From the NCBI GenBank assembly GCA_001310715.1, contig BAXV01000003.1, positions 87,721 through 151,720 on the forward strand: 64,000 bases of DNA. Direction: 5' to 3'. Positions 9,147-19,172 of the stretch are shown one piece after another. This DNA comes from Pseudovibrio sp. JCM 19062 (lineage in GTDB: Bacteria > Pseudomonadota > Alphaproteobacteria > Rhizobiales > Stappiaceae). The notes under the pieces are model-generated. The model ran no database searches. It saw only the letters and a program-made list of their open reading frames with translations, and had not been told where the DNA came from. Position 1 is the first letter of the stretch. The number at the start of each line of letters is the position of its first letter. Position numbers and translations under genes: made by a program.

Positions 9147-9173
9147 GCAGGGCTTCTTTAGGTAGGCCCCTGC
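9147..9173 (-). promoter_or_regulatory. 5'-leader hairpin of binding-protein copy 3
   Basis: Stem GCAGGG / CCCTGC, 26 nt before the ATG, preceded on the minus strand by CCCGGTTAT and followed by CAAGATAATT. Same placement and flanks as the element of copy 1, so it is the third member of the conserved leader set. Confidence 0.55.
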
Positions 9174-9382
9174 ATAACCGGGTCTCATGTTTCACTAAAA
9201 GCATCCGTAGATCAACCTATATAGTAAGCATATTAGGCTAATTATTAGCAAATTTATGATAGCTATCGGCAATATCTTGCATTTATTCGCAGCTTTGAGG
9301 GCAAACTTATTAAAATTGCAGTCTCAGATCAAAAGGTGAAGAAATACCCTGCTCGCGATTCTGAAAAGGCAAGCAGGTAGAG

Positions 9383-10632
9383 TTAGCTAAGGCCAATTTC
9401 CTCAAAACTGATGAACGGAACCAGATCGCCCTTGCTGACGGATGCAACATCCTCCTTCAATTCAATAAAGCCATCGGCAAATGTGAGGGAGGACAAAAGA
9501 GCTGATCCGTCACTGTGTACTTGGTTAATTTGAGTGCACCATCCTCAGTCACGCGCCGCCCACGCAGAAACTCGCGTCGGCCCGTCTTGCGGTTTGTAAT
9601 CTCAAAGTCAGCACGAATGTATTGCCGTGGTGCACACTTAAAGCCAGAGCCAGCCAGTGCCTCAATCAGCGGGCGGGCAAGAAACGCAAAGGCCACTGTC
9701 GCTGCGACTGGATTGCCCGGCAAGCCGATGAAGACACAGTTCGGCAACTCACCAACCATGAACGGGCGGCCCGGCTTGACCGCCAGATGCCAGAAGCTGG
9801 TCTTTCCCAGCTTGGAAAGCGTTGCGGAAACAAAATCCTTATCACCACCGCCAGCCCCACCGGAGGTCAGAATGACATCACACTCCGTGGAGGCAGCATC
9901 CAGCGCAGCTTCTACAGCTTCGCGCTGATCTGCCAGAATACCCAGATCAACCAGTTCAACAGGCAAATTGGCAAGCATACCGCGCAGTAGAAAATGGTTG
10001 GCGTCAAAGATCTGACCAACCTTGTGCGTCGTTCCCGGACGGATCAACTCGTTGCCGGTCGAGAAGACTCCCACCTTCAAGCGTCGGTATGTCTTCAGTG
10101 TGCCAAGACCAATGGAAGCCGCCGCCGCAATCTCTTGCGGTCGCAGCAAGGTCCCCGCACTCACAATCGGCGCACCTTTGCGCTGGTCTTCCCCCTTACG
10201 GCGGATGTTGCAACCAGCTGCGTAGGGTCGCGAGAGAACTACGCTACGGATTCCACTTGTCTCCGTCACGCTACATTCTTCTTGCGGAACCACAAAATCC
10301 GCCCCTTCCGGCACCGGCGCTCCGGTGAAAATACGAGCGGCTTCTCCCGATTTCAGTGGCGCTTTCGGCACGGAGCCAGCATAGATCTCCATAACTGCGG
10401 GAAAGGCAGTCTGGTCTCTATGGTCATGCGGCTGGGCAATCGCATAGCCATCCATCGCGGAATTATCCAACCGCGGCAGATCGCAAGTAGCAATGATATC
10501 TTCGGCAAGAACACGACCATACGCATCGTAGAGCGACGTCTCTTCCGCAGTGACTTTGCAGTGACCTAATCCACGCAAATGAGATAGGGCTTCGTCAAAG
10601 CTGAGCAAAGGCGTTTTCGTGTTCATGTTCAT
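9383..10632 (-). CDS. moeA: Molybdopterin molybdenumtransferase MoeA
   Basis: Cytosolic enzyme of about 416 residues that inserts molybdate into adenylylated molybdopterin, the last common step of Moco synthesis. Motifs in order: LPRLDNSAMDGYAI, FTGAPVPEGADFVVPQEE, KVGVFSTGNELIRPG, TSGGAGGGDKDFV and FIGLPGNPVAATVAF, i.e. MoeA domains I-IV. The start is ATG 10632 or 10626 (MNMNTK). The frame breaks near 9500; the restored domain IV tail ends KGDLVPFISFEEIGLS at TAA 9383. mobA lies 100 bases upstream on the same strand, so the pair is probably co-transcribed. Confidence 0.93.
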
Positions 10633-10733
10633 TCCAAAAAAACTTGAGTGGGTGTTCTTCTTTATTTACCAGAGTCACGCACAAGGATTTGGCGAAAATC
10701 AAAGATGCCACAAGGATCTGACAATTTTTGCCG

Positions 10734-11375
10734 TTATCGCACCCGTAAACGAGCCAGATGCTCCAGCGCCACTGGAATATCCTCCGGCGTATTGATGTTA
10801 AAAAACGGATCAACCGCCCGCTGGTGGTCAAACGCGACAATGATAGGTGGATGAGACTGAAAGAAGCCTTTGATACTGCGTCCGCCATCAAGGAGATACT
10901 CTTTCAGCGGACCTGCCAGCGCAACAGGCCACAGCCCAAGCGCAAAATGGTCGCGTTCGCCGCTGGAGCAGATGATCGGGCGCTCACTATTCGCCTCTTT
11001 GTACGATAAAAGCGTCTCAACCATATCTGGAGGGAAAAATGGCGTATCAACGGCCACCGTCATAACGTTATCTGCGTCAGGGGCGTGTTGTTCCACCCAG
11101 CTCAGCGCTGCGTGAATACCAGCTAGCGGTCCAAGATGCCCGCTCAGTTCATCAGCCAGCAACGGGAGTTCCAGGCGTTTGTGGAGATCACTTGGCTCAT
11201 TCACGCTAACAATGACCTGTTGCACCTGACCTTGTAGTCGTGCGCTGACATGCTCCAGCAGCGATATCCCGTCGAAGTCCAACAATGCCTTGTCTGCACC
11301 GCCCATGCGCCGGGACTTCCCCCCGCAAAGAACGCAACCGACCACCTTGTTTTGCTCAACCGGCTCAACAGACAT
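10734..11375 (-). CDS. mobA: Molybdenum cofactor guanylyltransferase MobA
   Basis: Transfers GMP from GTP to Mo-molybdopterin, giving the MGD cofactor used by DMSO-reductase-family enzymes. It is 213 residues, the usual size, and unbroken. The nucleotidyltransferase signature is VLCGGKSRRMGGADKALL at residues 15-32; the Mg-binding aspartate is in MTVAVDTPFFPPD; GHLGPLAGIHAAL and the C-terminal FFNINTPED are typical. It is upstream of moeA on the same strand. The presence of MobA indicates that the organism makes bis-MGD enzymes, none of which lies in this window. Confidence 0.95.
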   Translation of the reverse strand: MSVEPVEQNKVVGCVLCGGKSRRMGGADKALLDFDGISLLEHVSARLQGQVQQVIVSVNEPSDLHKRLELPLLADELSGHLGPLAGIHAALSWVEQHAPDADNVMTVAVDTPFFPPDMVETLLSYKEANSERPIICSSGERDHFALGLWPVALAGPLKEYLLDGGRSIKGFFQSHPPIIVAFDHQRAVDPFFNINTPEDIPVALEHLARLRVR

Positions 11376-11566
11376 GCTTGAATTCCAACTTCAATCTCTG
11401 GAGTAAATTACCAGAGTACTTGTGAAACAGGATAGAGCAGGGTGCAAAGCCTCTTCCACCCCAAACCACAAAAAAACGCTCCTAAAGGCAGTGGGAGGAG
11501 AGTTGCCTTTAAGAGCGCCAGAGAGTGGCGCGTATGCCACCTTGGGAAACAAGTGCTGTTGTTACA

Positions 11567-12019
11567 TCAGGCAAGCCGGTTGGTGAGCTGGCTTTCACTC
11601 ATATTCATCGAGAGCAGCAGAAGCAGCTCCATCACCTCTTCACCGCAGGTGCGATCAGGGTGTGCAAGCAGATTGCCGAGGAAACCTGGATGAGTCCGGC
11701 CAGCGTCCTCGCGCAGGTCGCAAAAATGCATCCAGCTGTTGTGAAAGAGCCTGAAATCCTGCTCTTCATTGGAAAGAACAGTCAGGTCGGAGTGACGTTT
11801 GTCTTCAAGCACACACTCAAACGTACGTTTAACGGACGGCCATGGACCTTCCAGTAACTGAAAAACGTGATTGTCTGTGAGGATAAGAGCGCCAGTAACT
11901 CCTGCCATGGAGTTGATGCGCCGAATCCGCGTCAGCGACCGCTCAACTTCCTCATCAAGGCCATATCGAAGTGCAGGCCAATGAATGCGGCTGCGATAAC
12001 ATAACTGCGTGACACTCAT
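11567..12019 (-). CDS. BLUF-domain blue-light (FAD) photoreceptor
   Basis: Short protein of about 150 residues, nearly all one BLUF domain (residues 3-95), which binds FAD and rearranges hydrogen bonds in blue light. Key residues are visible: the tyrosine in LCYRSR, the asparagine in RINSMAGVTGALIL, the glutamine in FQLLEGP, and a Trp-Met near FHNSWMHF, followed by a ~50-residue helical tail. There is no effector domain, so it would act by protein contact. The start ATG 12019 was chosen over ATGs at 12055 and 12052 because a perfect AGGAGG sits 8 nt before it. It is upstream of mobA on the same strand with a ~190-base gap. Confidence 0.85.
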   Translation of the reverse strand: MSVTQLCYRSRIHWPALRYGLDEEVERSLTRIRRINSMAGVTGALILTDNHVFQLLEGPWPSVKRTFECVLEDKRHSDLTVLSNEEQDFRLFHNSWMHFCDLREDAGRTHPGFLGNLLAHPDRTCGEEVMELLLLLSMNMSESQLTNRLA

Positions 12020-12123
12020 TGTCAGATCCTCCTGCTCGCGAAAGTCTGACATCAAATTCTTCTAAAAATGTAAAAAACAATGTTTAAAGCACTGAAATAT
12101 TTCGCTTTTTGCGAATAAAAGAA

Positions 12124-12146
12124 AAGCGGAGCACAAGGCCCCGCTT
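12124..12146 (-). terminator. Intrinsic terminator of the nucleotidase gene
   Basis: Stem AAGCGG / CCGCTT with an 11-nt loop, followed on the minus strand by TTTCTTTTATTC; 27 bases beyond the nucleotidase stop. Confidence 0.7.
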
Positions 12147-12172
12147 CCCCAAAACATGTAAGTCATTCAGAC

Positions 12173-14151
12173 TTAAAGCGTAATGCGGTACAGTGCAAAA
12201 CCGTCTTTGCCTTCACCGGCAGCTTCAATCTGCACGCCTTTAACATCTTTCAAGTGTTTTTCACCAGCAGGGCCGGTTTCGAACAGAACAGTTGTGTCTG
12301 CAACAGGCTTGAAGTGCCAGTTTGCATCAGCCGTTGGTTGATTGTGCCCTGGTCAACGATGTAGCGAACGATCACATCACGGTTTGTGTCCGGACCAACG
12401 AAGATTGTCACATCGTCATTGATACCTGGGAAGTTGCCACCACCGCCAGCACGGTAGTTGTTTGTAGCAACCACAAACTTCTGATCCATGTCGATTGGCT
12501 TGCCTTCAAACTGAAGGTTCACAATACGGTTGGAATCTGGATGGGCCACATTGCCTTTACCGTCGTATTTGGAAGGCTGGGTCAGATCGATTTCGTAGGT
12601 TACGCCATCAATCACATCAAAGTTGTAAGAGCGGAACTCAGCGTCCAGAAGGGTCTGGTCTTGCTTGCCTGCTTCGATCTGGTTGAACATTCCAGCAGAA
12701 CGTTCAAGCCATTCCTTCACGTCCTTACCGGTGATCAGCACTGCGCGAGTGGTGTTCGGGTAAAGGTAAAGGTCAGCAACGTTTTTGATCGCGATATCGC
12801 CCGCAGCAACGTCCGTGTAGTAGTCCGCACCACCACGGCCACCAGCTTTAAACGGAGCAGCAGCAGAAAGCACCGGCAGGGCAGCCCACTCGGTGTCCTT
12901 GAGCATTTCTTTGGTGTACCAGGTCTGTGCCTTGGAAACGATCTGCACAGATGGATCATCAGCAACCAGAGCAAAGTACGAATGCAGCGGAGCTGAGGTT
13001 TTACCCACAGCGCGGCGCACATAAGAAAGTGTCTTGCTGTGATCGTCTTCAATTGCTGCCAGTACTTCTTCATCACTGGCGACAAGAGGAATGCTCTTAC
13101 GACCTTCCTTCTTGTAGATGGATGGTACATCTGTTGTGAAGTTTGCAATGCGCCAGCCATTGTTGCCGTCGCGCTCGATCATCAGGTCAATCACGCCGAG
13201 GTGAGAACCCCAGAATCCGCCCATAGCTGCTGGCTTGCCCTGCAAGGTGCCTTTAACTGCATCAACGCCAGGAATGCCTTCATAATTAGGGCCCGGGAAC
13301 ACGTCGTGCTGGTGACCGGTGAACAGGGCATCAATGCCTTCAACACCAGCAATGTGCAGCGCAGTGTTTGCAGCACCTTCTTCATGAGCGCCACCAGCAA
13401 TACCGCCATGGCACAGCGCAATGATCAGATCGCAGCCCTGTTCCTTCATTTCAGGAACCCATGCACGCGCAGCATCCACCATGTCACGGGTGTTTGCTTT
13501 ACCAACCAGGTGACGAGAATCCCAGTTCATGATCATTGGAGGAACGAAGCCAACAAAGCCCACTTTAATCGTGTGCTCAACGCCAGCGCCATCCTTGATC
13601 TTCTTTTCAACGATTGTGTATGGCTTCAGGAACAAGTCATCCTTGCGGCCATTGGAGGCGAGGGTGGTGCCTTTGGAAACGTTGGAGGACACAACCGGGA
13701 AGTTCGCGCCGGCAAGAACCTTCATCATGAAGTCCAGACCGTAGTTGAACTCATGGTTACCCAGAGTACCAGCGTCGTAACCCAGAACATTCATGCCTTT
13801 GATGACCGGGTGCAGGTCACCTTCGCGCATGCCGCGCTCATAGGCAATGTAGTCACCCATCGGGTTACCCTGCAGGAAGTCACCATTGTCCACCAGCATG
13901 GTGTTGGTTGCTTCAGAGCGCAGCTTTTTGATGATGCTTGCAGTGCGCGCAAGGCCAGCCGTATCCATTGGACGGTCAGCGTAGTAATCGTATGGCGCAA
14001 CATGGACGTGAAGGTCGGTTGTCTCCATCAGACGCAGGTGCGCTGTGTTCTCTTTTGCAAGAACAGAATATGGGTGCACCAATGCAATGGCACCCGTCGC
14101 ACCAATGCCTCCCAGCACGCTACGACGATTCATCAAAATAGGATTAGACAC
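12173..14151 (-). CDS. cpdB: 2',3'-cyclic-nucleotide 2'-phosphodiesterase/3'-nucleotidase, Tat-exported
   Basis: Periplasmic scavenging enzyme of about 659 residues that hydrolyses 2',3'-cyclic nucleotides and 3'-nucleotides. A twin-arginine signal peptide ([17 protein letters not shown]) predicts folded export. The metallophosphatase domain shows [41 protein letters not shown] and the final metal-ligand GHQHDVFPG. The C-terminal 5'-nucleotidase domain has [17 protein letters not shown]. The start is GTG 14151, six nt after AGGAGG. The frame breaks near 12330; the restored end is [12 protein letters not shown] at 12173. It is transcribed alone. Confidence 0.92.
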
Positions 14152-14669
14152 GATTGCCTCCTAGCTCGTGGAAAATGCAGAACAAAGTTGTCAGCATAAA
14201 TTTTGCCCGTTCCTCCCGCTCCCATGCGCAGCAGCAAGAGAATTTCTTGCCCTTGAATATCACGCATTTTTCTTAGTTTGTTGTACTATTGTATCAAGAA
14301 CAGGAAGCTGGTTTCCTTTCCCGTAAGGCAGATCCCCTATCCAGCTCACTAATCCTCAGAAGACACTAGGTTTTATCTGGAATGAATTTTTTTTTCGCGC
14401 ATTGAAATATCTGTGAATTTTTGTTGGTTACCTCAACTTTCAGACAATTTAGCTCAACTGAAAAACGAAGGTTTGTCCGCTTAAGTTGCGAATACGCAAA
14501 GGTCGTACGCTATCAATGATGAATTCTGTATTGCTCTCTTCCTCCCGAGAAGTATACCAAGCACCAAAAGAACCGCTGGCAAGAGCTTGCACATTTGAAT
14601 TGCAGGCATATTTGTTTTTTAGATCATATTTTCTCTCTGCTCGCGTAGAAGATTCATAGGCTGTGCACG
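14152..14669. other. Divergent intergenic region between cpdB and mrp
   Basis: About 518 bases holding the 5' regions of two divergent genes. It is AT-rich around 14380-14420 with a TTTTTTTT run. No convincing open frame, RNA gene or repeat was seen; promoter boxes could not be assigned with confidence. Confidence 0.5.
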
Positions 14670-15890
14670 ATGGACAACAATAAACCTAAAGGAATGTGGG
14701 GGCGCCTCAAAGGCGGTTTCGCATCAGGCAAAAACCAGAAGGATACCGGAGAGACTATGGCTGGATTGACGCGCGAACGCGTTCTTGAAGTGCTCAAACA
14801 GGTGAAATCGCCTGATGGCAAAAGCAACATTGTTGATCAGGATTTGGTTGCAGACCTGTTTGTTTCTGATGGCAAGGTTGTCTTTTCAATCAGAGTCCCT
14901 GCAGAACGCGCCTCCCAGTTGGAGGGCCTGCGTCAGGCAGCTGAGAAAGTTGTATCCGTCCTCCCCGGTGCCGAGACCGTATTGGTTGCGCTCACTGCAG
15001 AAAAACAGCCCGGCTCTCCATCAACGCCGCCACCAACTATGGGCAAAGCACCTCCCAAAGGCCCGCCGATGCCGGGAAAACAAGGCGTGCCGGGTGTGAA
15101 ACACATCATCGCCGTTGCGTCTGGAAAAGGCGGTGTCGGCAAATCAACCACATCTGCCAACGTCGCTCTGGCTCTGTCAGCAATGGGGCTGAAAGTCGGG
15201 CTGCTTGATGCGGATATCTACGGCCCATCCATCCCCAAGCTGATGGGCGTTTCCGGGCAGCCGGAAGTTCTTGAAAACAGAATTATGAAGCCACTGGAAG
15301 CTCATGGCATCAAACTGATGTCCATTGGTTTCCTTGTCGAAGAAAACACAGCCATGATCTGGCGTGGTCCAATGGTCGTCTCCGCTCTCAACCAGATGCT
15401 CCGTGAGGTTGCATGGGGAGAGCTGGATGTTCTCATTGTTGACCTGCCACCGGGAACTGGCGATGTTCAGCTCACCATGGCTCAAAAGGTCCCGCTGTCG
15501 GGGGCGTTGATCGTCTCAACACCGCAGGATCTTGCCCTTCTGGATGCCCGTCGCGGCGTCGCAATGTTTGAGAAAGTAGCCATTCCTGTGCTTGGTGTTG
15601 TCGAGAACATGAGTCACTTCATCTGCCCTGATTGCGGTGGGACCCATGACATCTTCGGTCATGGCGGTGCAAAAGCAGAAGCGGAGAAGATGAAGGTGCC
15701 GTTCCTTGGGGAAGTGCCATTGACCATGGAGATCCGAGAGCAATCTGACACCGGAACGCCGATCACCGTGAGTAATCCCGACAGTCCAATCTCAAAGGCA
15801 TATGGCGTCATTGCTGCTGGGCTTTGGCAAGGTGTTCTCCAGCCAACAGGTGATGCGGCAAGATCAGCTCCGAAAATCGTCATTGGCTGA
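14670..15890 (+). CDS. apbC: Iron-sulfur cluster carrier protein ApbC/Mrp (P-loop NTPase)
   Basis: Cytosolic scaffold of 406 residues that holds and transfers [4Fe-4S] clusters to apo-enzymes, here complete. An N-terminal ~30-residue extension precedes the MIP18/DUF59-type domain (about 33-110), then a Pro-rich linker and the ParA/MinD-like ATPase domain with the deviant Walker A SGKGGVGKST and LLDADIYGPSIPKLMG. The cluster-binding CPDC pair is in SHFICPDCGGTHDIFG. It probably stands alone. Fe-S clients nearby, such as MoaA and class I fumarase, may depend on it; that is inference. Confidence 0.95.
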   Translation: MDNNKPKGMWGRLKGGFASGKNQKDTGETMAGLTRERVLEVLKQVKSPDGKSNIVDQDLVADLFVSDGKVVFSIRVPAERASQLEGLRQAAEKVVSVLPGAETVLVALTAEKQPGSPSTPPPTMGKAPPKGPPMPGKQGVPGVKHIIAVASGKGGVGKSTTSANVALALSAMGLKVGLLDADIYGPSIPKLMGVSGQPEVLENRIMKPLEAHGIKLMSIGFLVEENTAMIWRGPMVVSALNQMLREVAWGELDVLIVDLPPGTGDVQLTMAQKVPLSGALIVSTPQDLALLDARRGVAMFEKVAIPVLGVVENMSHFICPDCGGTHDIFGHGGAKAEAEKMKVPFLGEVPLTMEIREQSDTGTPITVSNPDSPISKAYGVIAAGLWQGVLQPTGDAARSAPKIVIG

Positions 15891-16068
15891 TATATAACTA
15901 TCTGATATTTCAATTGGATTTCTACTTAAGCGGCAGAATGTCACCTCGTTGCATCCTGCGCTTATTGTATGGTGGCTCCAACACATGAGGAAGCTGTTAC
16001 CTTCGTGACCCAAATGCCACGACCTTGGTACACCCTCAGACACTCTTCAAACCCGGAGCCCGAAGCAA

Positions 16069-17077
16069 ATGCTTGCCAAGGAGAATGGCCGCGCGATTGT
16101 GGCTATGTTTCTGTCTACCGCCTTCTTCATGTTCAACGATGCGCTGCTCAAATACACAGCGCAGTCCATGCCACTTGGAGAAATTATCTTCCTCCGCGGT
16201 CTGGTCACAACATCAATTATGGCAATGTGGTGCTGGTTTTCAGGGGCTTTTCAAAATCCCGGTCGCCTGTTGCATCCGGTGGTTTTAGGCCGCTCTGTGC
16301 TGGAGATTATTGGCTCCTTTATGTACCTGACCGCACTGACCCAAATGCCAATCGCAAATGCGACCGCGATGCTTCAGGCGATGCCTCTGGCGGTAACCGC
16401 TGGTGCTGCGATCATTTACGGAGAGGTTGTTGGCTGGCGCAGGTGGTCCGCAATTGCCTTCGGGTTTGCAGGTGTCATCCTGATCATCCGCCCCGGCATG
16501 GACGGCTTCGACGCCTGGGCCCTCCTCGCCATCGCCGCGGTGTTTTTCATGGCCCTCCGCGATCTGGTGACCAAATCCATGCCAAAAGGAATGCCATCTT
16601 CTGGCGTGTGCTTCGTGGTCTGCCTAGCAGTCACCTTGATGGGGGCAGGTATGGGAACCGGCGAAGAATGGATTGTAGTAGATACCAGCACCTTCTGCCC
16701 CTTCTGGCGTCTCTGCTTTCCTGATCGGCGCCTACTACTTCGCAATTACAGCAACAAGGGTAGGGGACATGAGCGTAGTCTCCCCCATGCGCTACACCGG
16801 CCTGCTATGGGCAACCGGTATTGGCATTGTCGTATGGGGCCAAATCCCCGACACAATCACCATCACCGGCATGCTAATCGTCGTCGGCTCTGGGCTTTAC
16901 ACCGTACACCGCGAGCGCGTCCGCCAGAGAGAACTCAAAGCTGGAGGCCCGCAACCACAAATCACGCTGGGTGCCAAGGGCGCTTGGCTCCGGCGGAATG
17001 ATCATCTTACGAGAAAGGCAGAGCTCATGATGCTTTGCCTTTTTCCATTCGACGAAGACCATGCACTTTGTCATTGA
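16069..17077 (+). CDS. DMT-superfamily (EamA) transporter
   Basis: Inner-membrane drug/metabolite exporter of about 335 residues with two EamA repeats and roughly ten helices. The first repeat runs MFLSTAFFMFNDALLKYTAQ to WALLAIAAVFFMALRDLVTK, quoted in part; the second has SAFLIGAYYFAITATRVGDM and MRYTGLLWATGIGIVVWG. The start ATG 16069 has GGAG ten bases before it. The frame changes near 16675: one extra base in GATACCAGC gives DPAPSAPSG. The last ~45 residues after VRQRELKAGGPQPQ look unlike the family, so a further base error or an unusual tail is possible. The substrate is unknown. Confidence 0.82.
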
Positions 17078-17644
17078 AATGAAGCATCCATCCAAACCAA
17101 CAAACCTGTTGTGATTGCTTGGAGAGTGAAATCAGCAATAGGGTTTGGTGAGAAGGTCGCGCCCTGCATGGTGGGAAGAAAAGGCTTTTCTGCTCACTTC
17201 ACGAGCAGCCCCAGCGTGGCTCAAATTGCTTGCATTGCACACATGGTCATGAAGGAGTTGAGTGCGGCAGAGCATACTGCGCCTCAGCCAAACCAAACAT
17301 AATCTGCGAATATCTGATACGATGAGTGCCCCTAACATTTGAAGGGCTCCAGAGAGCTACAAAATAAGCGCTGGTGAGAAGATCCGTGAGATTTGCTGGG
17401 AATTGCTATTTATACAATGGAGAAAATGACAATTAAAAGACAAGGTAAATACTTTGATAATTTAATATCTTGTATTTGAATTAAAAAGAAGATTAAATAA
17501 ATCAGTTGGTTAATTGGTATATGTGCGCAATGTAGTCATAAGTATGACTGATTGGCGCTGATAATTCTGCATCTCTCCAACAAATCTAAATCTCTCTGTA
17601 AATTTGATTCACAAATTGGCAAGCAATGAAGGCATAATTTGCTC
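17078..17644. other. Intergenic region without recognised gene
   Basis: About 570 bases between the DMT gene and the Flp pilin leader. Short open frames on either strand (for example 17111-17302) show no family resemblance. The right half (17400-17600) is strongly AT-rich and probably carries the pilin promoter. Confidence 0.5.
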
Positions 17645-17670
17645 GAGGTCCCGTTGAGGAGCGGGGTCTC
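17645..17670 (+). promoter_or_regulatory. Leader hairpin upstream of the Flp pilin gene
   Basis: Nine-pair stem GAGGTCCCG / CGGGGTCTC, including two G-U pairs that form only in RNA, with an 8-nt loop; it ends 26 nt before the pilin ATG. It may stabilise the mRNA or act in translation control. Confidence 0.4.
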
Positions 17671-17696
17671 TAGGGTTAAGAACGGAGTTTAAAACA

Positions 17697-17873
17697 ATGA
17701 TCACTAAATTTCTTAATGACGAGTCGGGCGCAACTGCGATCGAATACGGAATTCTTGCAGGGCTTATCTCAGTAGCCGTTATTGGCACTGTTGTCACAAT
17801 GGGCGAAAGTTTAGAGTCAATCTTTACAAAGATTAATACTCAGCTGACAACAGCAAATACCAAGACAAATTAG
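17697..17873 (+). CDS. flp: Flp/Fap-type pilin (58 residues)
   Basis: Small type IVb pilin subunit. A short N-terminus MITKFLNDESG precedes the conserved ATAIEYGILAGLISVAVIG: the pre-pilin peptidase site is Gly-Ala, glutamate at mature position 5 is followed by tyrosine (the EY pair), and the hydrophobic assembly helix follows. About 24 polar residues end the protein, which matches family length. GGAG lies 9 nt before the ATG and a strong terminator begins 5 nt after the stop, so it is a single-gene unit. No tad/cpa secretion genes are in the window, so the assembly machine must be elsewhere. The call rests on the motif and size. Confidence 0.88.
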   Translation: MITKFLNDESGATAIEYGILAGLISVAVIGTVVTMGESLESIFTKINTQLTTANTKTN

Positions 17874-17877
17874 ATTA

Positions 17878-17905
17878 AAACCCAGCTGCAAAGCAGCTGG
17901 GTTTT
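17878..17905 (+). terminator. Intrinsic terminator of the Flp pilin gene
   Basis: Stem AAAACCCAGCTG / CAGCTGGGTTTT with a 4-5-nt loop and T-rich end. It lies between the convergent pilin and moaA genes and may serve both. Confidence 0.9.
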
Positions 17906-17948
17906 AATCCCTTTGTAGAACATGCGAAGATTTATGTTTAACCAATAA

Positions 17949-18998
17949 TCATCCACCCGTCATACTCATATGCCGCTTCCCAGTCGCTGACTTACCATCC
18001 CGGTCGATAATAAAATCATGCCCCTTAGGCTTTCGTGCAATTGCTGATTCAATCGCTTCCGAGAGCACTTCATTTCCTTCAGAGGCACGCAGTGCTGCGC
18101 GCAGGTCTTTCTGGTCTTCCTGACCAAGGCACATGAACAGCTGTCCGGTGCACGTTACCCGCACGCGGTTGCAGCTTTCGCAGAAGTTATGGGTCAGTGG
18201 GGTAATGAAACCAAGACGGCCACCGGTCTCTTCAATACGCACATAGTTCGCAGGGCCGCCGGTTTTATACGGAATGTCCGTCAGCGTATACTTGGCTGCG
18301 AGCATTTTGCGAACATCGCCCAAAGGCAGATGCTGCGCAACGCGATCACCTTCAATTTCGCCAAGCGGCATTGCTTCGATAAACGTCAGATCGTGCCCAC
18401 GTGAATGCGCCCATTCCATCAACGGAATGAGTTCATCCTCATTGAAGTTCTTCAGCGCAACGGCATTCAGCTTGATCTTGAGGCCAGCCTTCTGCGCAGC
18501 TTCAATCCCGTTGAAGACCTTCTGAATGTCGCCCCAGCGCGTAACCTCTTTGAACTTATCTGCATCCAGCGTGTCGATGGAAATATTGATACGGCGTATG
18601 CCCGCTTCATAAAGCTCGTCAGCAAAACGCTCAAGCTGTGTGCCGTTGGTGGTGAGGGTCAGTTCATCAAGAGCACCGCTGTCCAGATGACGCTTCAGAC
18701 CGTGAATGAGGCTCATGACGTTCTTGCGAACCAGAGGCTCTCCACCTGTCAGACGAATTCTGCGCACGCCTTTTTCAATAAACACCGAGCAAAGACGATC
18801 CAGCTCTTCCAGCGAAAGAACGTCCTTCTTGGGGAGGAATGTCATGTGCTCAGACATGCAATAGACGCAGCGTAAATCACAGCGATCAGTCACAGAAACG
18901 CGAAGATACGTCACGGCGCGGCCGAACGGGTCAATCAATGCCGGGTGCGTACCTGCTGTTTGTCCTCGGCATGCTGCGCCATCGAAACCTCCACTCAC
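17949..18998 (-). CDS. moaA: GTP 3',8-cyclase MoaA
   Basis: Radical-SAM enzyme of 349 residues that, with MoaC, converts GTP to the pyranopterin precursor of molybdenum cofactor. It is unbroken. The N-terminal cluster motif is CDLRCVYCM (CxxxCxxC, residues about 40-48), followed by [11 protein letters not shown]. The second, C-terminal cluster is supplied by [21 protein letters not shown]. The protein ends MSMTGG, with the terminal Gly-Gly needed for activity. It is divergent from the DUF971 gene at 19173. Confidence 0.96.
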   Translation of the reverse strand: MSGGFDGAACRGQTAGTHPALIDPFGRAVTYLRVSVTDRCDLRCVYCMSEHMTFLPKKDVLSLEELDRLCSVFIEKGVRRIRLTGGEPLVRKNVMSLIHGLKRHLDSGALDELTLTTNGTQLERFADELYEAGIRRINISIDTLDADKFKEVTRWGDIQKVFNGIEAAQKAGLKIKLNAVALKNFNEDELIPLMEWAHSRGHDLTFIEAMPLGEIEGDRVAQHLPLGDVRKMLAAKYTLTDIPYKTGGPANYVRIEETGGRLGFITPLTHNFCESCNRVRVTCTGQLFMCLGQEDQKDLRAALRASEGNEVLSEAIESAIARKPKGHDFIIDRDGKSATGKRHMSMTGG

Positions 18999-19172
18999 GT
19001 ATCTATTTATGTGACGAATTTAATAATTCCAATGTAGTGCGCAACAAGTTAGCGTCAATCCATCGGGTAGGAGTTCCGGTGGATTTACCTAGGAAAATAT
19101 CCTAGAACTACATGTATAATTCCTGAAACATCAATACTGAGTTCCATGAAGTTGGGCAAGGATAAAAAAAAC

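Noticed and set aside
13039..14199. A long open frame of nearly 390 codons on the plus strand
   Set aside because: It lies fully antisense to the well-supported cpdB gene and its translation is rich in His, Cys and Asn without family resemblance; it is a shadow of codon bias.
17111..17302. Small plus-strand frame after the DMT transporter gene
   Set aside because: No ribosome site, unusual composition and no family likeness; overlaps an equally open minus frame.
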